Source: Spirochaetales bacterium (lineage in GTDB: Bacteria > Spirochaetota > Spirochaetia > Sphaerochaetales > Sphaerochaetaceae). From it: a stretch of 8,177 nucleotides of DNA. The stretch lies in contig JAAZJI010000188.1 in assembly GCA_012800465.1 (NCBI GenBank), positions 1-8,177 on the forward strand. The letters run 5' to 3'. The position numbers and the translations under genes were made by a program. Within the stretch, counting starts at the first letter, position 1; each line of letters opens with the position of its first letter. The notes below the pieces were generated by a model that worked only from the letters and a program-made list of their open reading frames with translations, searched no databases and was not told the origin of the DNA. Below, piece by piece: positions 5,768 to 8,177 of this stretch.

Positions 5768-6903
5768 CGGACATCGAACCACTTGCCGGTCAACGACTGC
5801 TCGATCGAATCATTGAGGTGCTCCGGTTTGAGGATCTCGTTGGCGCAGTCGAGGGCGAAGTGGTCGCTCATTCCCGCGATATAGTCGTAGACGAGGCGGT
5901 CCTGGTTCCCGTCATGAGCCAGATACGCCTCCTCCATCTCCATCTTGTGGTGGTAGAACCCCATCGCCAGCATGTTGCGCTCATCCTTGTAGCAGAGCTC
6001 ATCGTCTCCGCACTCCGAGAGGAGGGTCTTCAGATAGGTGATGATCAGGGTGAAGAGCCGTTCGAAATACCGCTCGTACCCCTCCAGCATCGGGCTTTTG
6101 TAGATCTCCCGATAGTTGAACCGCATCATCTCCTCGATGACGGGGAAGAGCTCGTCGCTGAAGGAGATTCCCTCGACAGGGTTGGAATGGAGAATGAGAT
6201 CGTTGACGAGCGTGTCGATGATCCGGGCGTTCGACCCGCCCAGCTTCTTCGCCACCCGAGGAGGCAGGGCATCCTTCCGGATGACCCCCAGCCGACACGC
6301 ATCCTCGAAATCCCGCCCCAGATAGGCGATCGTATCGCTGAAGCGGACCACCGCTCCTTCGTAGGTGGCGGGAAGGATCGCCTGATTTCCGAGATCCCGC
6401 ACTTCGAAGGTCGGCTTGATCGACTTCACGAGGTGCTCCCCGTTATGAGAAGCGATGCCGTCCCGAACCGCGTAGGTGAGGTTCAACCCCCTTCCCTGTT
6501 CACTGAGGAAATCGACCACCCTGAGGGAGTGCCTCTCATGCTCGAAATTGCCGAGGCCCTGCTGTTCCATCATCCTGGAGAGGATCTTCTCCCCGGTGTG
6601 GCCGAAGGGCGTATGCCCCAGGTCGTGCCCCATTCCGATCGCCCACGCAAGGTCGCTGTCCAGTCCGAGCCCCTTGCAGATCGTCGAGGCGATCGAGGCG
6701 ACGTGGAGACAGTGCTCCATCCGGGTGCAGATGTGGTCGTTCGAGGGAGCGAAGAAGACCTGGGTCTTGTGCTTCAGGCGTCGGAACGCCGAGGAGTGGA
6801 TGATCGCGGTCGTATCCCGATAGAACGGACCGCGGACATCGATCGCCCGCGGTCGATTCCGCCGGATCAGCAGGTCGAAATCGATCTCATTGTGCAACTT
6901 CAT
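5764..6903 (-). CDS. dgt: Deoxyguanosinetriphosphate triphosphohydrolase-like protein
   Basis: A 379-aa cytosolic HD-domain metalloenzyme of the dGTPase family, which hydrolyses dNTPs to the deoxynucleoside and triphosphate and so limits dNTP pools. The HD residues are visible: H64 within R-M-E-H-C-L-H-V, H93-D94 within G-H-D-L-G-H-T-P-F-G-H, and D190 within R-F-S-D-T-I-A-Y. The N-terminal R-D-x-x-x-I-x-x-S-x-A-F-R-R-L-x-x-K-T-Q-V motif (29-49) and the H-N-G-E segment (153-156) also fit. The length suits the shorter 'dGTPase-like' group rather than the 505-aa E. coli Dgt, so preference for dGTP is not certain. I chose the ATG at 6901-6903, with GGGG seven bases upstream; a TTG at 6915 is possible but has no usable site. 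Its last four bases overlap nrdR tail-to-tail. The pairing with nrdR suggests a shared theme of dNTP control. Confidence 0.92.
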   Translation of the reverse strand: MKLHNEIDFDLLIRRNRPRAIDVRGPFYRDTTAIIHSSAFRRLKHKTQVFFAPSNDHICTRMEHCLHVASIASTICKGLGLDSDLAWAIGMGHDLGHTPFGHTGEKILSRMMEQQGLGNFEHERHSLRVVDFLSEQGRGLNLTYAVRDGIASHNGEHLVKSIKPTFEVRDLGNQAILPATYEGAVVRFSDTIAYLGRDFEDACRLGVIRKDALPPRVAKKLGGSNARIIDTLVNDLILHSNPVEGISFSDELFPVIEEMMRFNYREIYKSPMLEGYERYFERLFTLIITYLKTLLSECGDDELCYKDERNMLAMGFYHHKMEMEEAYLAHDGNQDRLVYDYIAGMSDHFALDCANEILKPEHLNDSIEQSLTGKWFDVR

Positions 6904-6934
6904 ACCATTCCCCAATCTCCGGTGAGTATGGTAT
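6902..6934. promoter_or_regulatory. Inverted repeat in the dgt/membrane-protein divergent region
   Basis: ATACCAT (6902-6908) and ATGGTAT (6928-6934) are exact reverse complements separated by 19 bases. The left arm includes part of the dgt start codon, and the right arm overlaps the extended -10 of the rightward genes. This geometry would allow one protein to affect both directions. Seven-base arms can arise by chance, so the call is tentative. Confidence 0.25.
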
Positions 6935-6937
6935 CAT
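6929..6937 (+). promoter_or_regulatory. Extended -10 promoter for the membrane protein-aroK-aroC operon
   Basis: TG-G-TATCAT (6929-6937) matches the extended -10 form TGnTATAAT with one mismatch. No good -35 lies 17 bases upstream, as is usual for extended -10 promoters. Transcription would begin near 6944, leaving a 25-nt leader to the ATG at 6969. That would exclude the in-frame ATG at 6936. Confidence 0.4.
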
Positions 6938-6968
6938 GGAAGAAGTAACCTATTCCAGCGGAGGAGCC

Positions 6969-7439
6969 ATGGTCGCAATCTATGTGTTGCCGTTGTTGAC
7001 GGTTCTCCTGAACTTTCTCGCCTTCGGATCGTGCCTGCGCTTCCTCTTTTCGCGCCAGGGCCTCTACTGGTTCATCCCACTCCTTCTGACGATCTTCCTG
7101 ATTGTTCCGAACGCCCTCACCCTCTACGCGGTCGCCAGCGACCCGGGCGCGCCGGTGTCCGCCGGCGGGTTCCTCACCTACCAGCCCATCGGGCTCGCCA
7201 TCCTCTGGTACCTGCTCATCATCACCTTCCACTACGCCCTGAAGAAGACGATCCGGGTCAACCGCTATGAGGCGGATATGAGAAAAAACCTCCACGAAGC
7301 GCGATATCAGGCGAAGATCGAAAGCCGCAAGCTGGAGGATCGGGAGAAAAGCCGGAAGGAACGCTTCGCCGGAAACCGGTCCGTCGTTCCCCGGATCGGC
7401 GTCTACCCGCTCTCCTGGGTCGAGCTCTTCGAGGATTGA
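6969..7439 (+). CDS. Small three-span membrane protein, function unknown
   Basis: I do not recognise this 156-aa protein. Three hydrophobic segments are visible at about residues 2-26, 33-55 and 71-90, so it is probably an inner-membrane protein. A highly charged, basic helical stretch follows (about 92-130, rich in K/R/E, likely cytosolic and possibly coiled coil), then a short tail ending W-V-E-L-F-E-D. The third span is preceded by a glycine/proline-rich loop. The frame also contains an ATG at 6936, but CGGAGGAG directly before 6969 marks the likely start. It is separated from aroK by a single base, so the two are co-transcribed and probably translationally coupled. Nothing in the sequence ties it to aromatic amino-acid synthesis; it may simply be the promoter-proximal passenger of the operon. 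Confidence 0.72.
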   Translation: MVAIYVLPLLTVLLNFLAFGSCLRFLFSRQGLYWFIPLLLTIFLIVPNALTLYAVASDPGAPVSAGGFLTYQPIGLAILWYLLIITFHYALKKTIRVNRYEADMRKNLHEARYQAKIESRKLEDREKSRKERFAGNRSVVPRIGVYPLSWVELFED

Positions 7440-7440
7440 G

Positions 7441-7995
7441 ATGGGCCACATCTTTCTCTGTGGGATCAAGCACAGCGGGAAGACCACGATCGGAAAGCTG
7501 CTTGCAAAGCGGCTGGGCCGCCGGTGGTCCGACCTGGACCGGGAGATCGAACGGAAGATCGGCGAGCCGATCCGGACCTTCTATCGCTCATCGGGCCAAG
7601 AAGCCTTCCAATGGATGGAGGTCGAGACCCTGCAGGAGATCCTTTCCGAAGAGAACCTCGTCATCAGTCTCGGTGGCGGGGCCGCCGACAACGACCCCTT
7701 GATGAAGATCGTCAAGGAACATGGAATCCTCGTGTACCTGCATGTCGAGGAAGCCCGTCTCCTTAAGCGGATCCTCCGCGGGGGGATCCCCCCTTTTCTG
7801 GACGAGGATGACGTGGAGGGGTCGTTCCATCGGGTCTACGAGCGGCGTGATCGCCGCTATTCCAAGGATTGCGACCATTTGATACAATTACCCTTTGACC
7901 AGGCGAAGGAGAAGAACGCCGAACTGGTTCTTTCCGTCCTTGGTCTCAAGGAGGGGTCGTGGGTCACAACACATTCGGAAATCTGTTCTCCGTAA
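7441..7995 (+). CDS. aroK: Shikimate kinase (divergent)
   Basis: A 184-aa cytosolic P-loop kinase that phosphorylates shikimate at O3 using ATP, the fifth step of the shikimate pathway. Visible motifs are Walker A G-I-K-H-S-G-K-T (8-15), the substrate-site D-L-D (31-33), G-G-G-A (79-82) and the late Y-E-R-R-x-x-x-Y arginine region. Two usual features are altered. The F-R-x-x-E arginine that binds shikimate is glutamine here (F57-Q58-W-M-E). The lid R-P-L-L is replaced by I-P-P-F-L. Similar departures are, as I recall, found in spirochaete enzymes, so the activity is probably retained. The position directly before aroC supports the function. The last 17 residues (from about G168) look dispensable, and their codons overlap aroC by 37 bp. 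A GAGGA precedes the ATG, which follows the previous stop codon by one base. Confidence 0.87.
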   Translation: MGHIFLCGIKHSGKTTIGKLLAKRLGRRWSDLDREIERKIGEPIRTFYRSSGQEAFQWMEVETLQEILSEENLVISLGGGAADNDPLMKIVKEHGILVYLHVEEARLLKRILRGGIPPFLDEDDVEGSFHRVYERRDRRYSKDCDHLIQLPFDQAKEKNAELVLSVLGLKEGSWVTTHSEICSP

Positions 7996-8177
7996 CAACC
8001 TTCGGCGAGTCGCACGGGCCGGCCCTCGGGGTCATCGTCGACGGGGTCGAAAGCGGCTTCGCCGTCGATCTCGAAGCGATCCAGAAGGAGATGGACCGCC
8101 GCCGTCCGGGGGGGAATCCCACCGGCACCGAGCGGAGCGAGACCGATAGATTGGTGGTATTGAGCGGTTTATATGAA
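7959..8177 (+). CDS. aroC: Chorismate synthase, 3'-truncated
   Basis: The first 73 codons of chorismate synthase, the flavin-dependent last step of the shikimate pathway, which converts EPSP to chorismate. The N-terminus is diagnostic: G-H-N-T-F-G-N-L-F (2-10), then the signature F-G-E-S-H-G-P-A-L-G (15-24), G-V-I-V-D-G-V, and R-R-R-P-G-G (47-52) with T-E-R-S-E-T-D (57-63). The signature histidine (H19) is present. The start is a GTG at 7959, supported by AAGGAGG at 7949-7955. The gene begins 37 bp before the end of aroK in another frame, so it is likely coupled to it. The reading frame runs off the window with no stop; a full-length enzyme would be about 350-390 aa. Confidence 0.95.
   Translation, partial: MGHNTFGNLFSVTTFGESHGPALGVIVDGVESGFAVDLEAIQKEMDRRRPGGNPTGTERSETDRLVVLSGLYE

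Noticed and set aside
5818..6948. 376-codon open frame antisense to dgt
   Set aside because: It covers the dGTPase gene, whose HD motifs are intact. The antisense product shows no domain and no credible ribosome-binding site.
1..8177. A hidden defence, toxin-antitoxin, mobile or CRISPR system
   Set aside because: No transposase, integrase, short repeat array, toxin-like small pair or phage gene was seen. The ACT/NTPase pair is the only uncharacterised module and shows no defence hallmark.

Overview
This is an ordinary bacterial chromosomal window, GC-rich by eye, gene-dense, with strong Shine-Dalgarno sites and many overlapping gene ends. It holds nine complete coding regions and two cut by the window edges. 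I see no tRNA, rRNA, CRISPR array, insertion sequence or phage gene. The best guess for the source is an anaerobic or microaerophilic bacterium of spirochaete type. This rests on the look of the shikimate kinase (a G-I-K-H-S-G-K P-loop) and of the dGTPase and chorismate synthase, plus a ferrous-iron uptake operon. It is a recollection of family flavour, not a search, and is held loosely.

Layout. 1-1381: the end of an inositol-monophosphatase-family gene (+) converges on, and overlaps by 20 bp, a YhhQ/VUT-type queuosine-precursor transporter (-). 1382-1596: a divergent regulatory region with a good sigma70-type promoter (TTGAAC-17-TAGAAT) and a near-perfect 32-bp dyad (13-bp arms) over the predicted start of feoAB transcription. 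1597-3863: feoA-feoB, overlapping by ATGA. 3864-3982: intergenic, with a hairpin plus T-run that would terminate the opposing operon. 3983-5093 (-): a two-gene unit of an ACT-domain protein of unknown role followed by a THEP1-like P-loop NTPase, overlapping by 11 bp. 5094-5302: divergent promoter region. 5303-5767: nrdR (+), whose stop codon interlocks with that of the dGTPase gene (5764-6903, -). 6904-6968: a very short divergent region with an inverted repeat and an extended -10. 6969-8177 (+): a small three-span membrane protein of unknown function, then aroK and the first 73 codons of aroC, tightly packed as an operon.

How the genes work together. feoA/feoB import Fe(II), probably under a metal-responsive repressor. 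nrdR (transcriptional repressor of ribonucleotide reductase), the dGTPase and possibly the NTPase all touch nucleotide pools and lie side by side. aroK and aroC catalyse the fifth and seventh steps of the shikimate pathway.

No clear new defence or mobile system is visible. The points most worth checking are the feoAB operator, the non-canonical pore motifs of FeoB with the different codon use of feoAB, the uncharacterised ACT/NTPase pair, and a shikimate kinase lacking an arginine usually needed to bind substrate.
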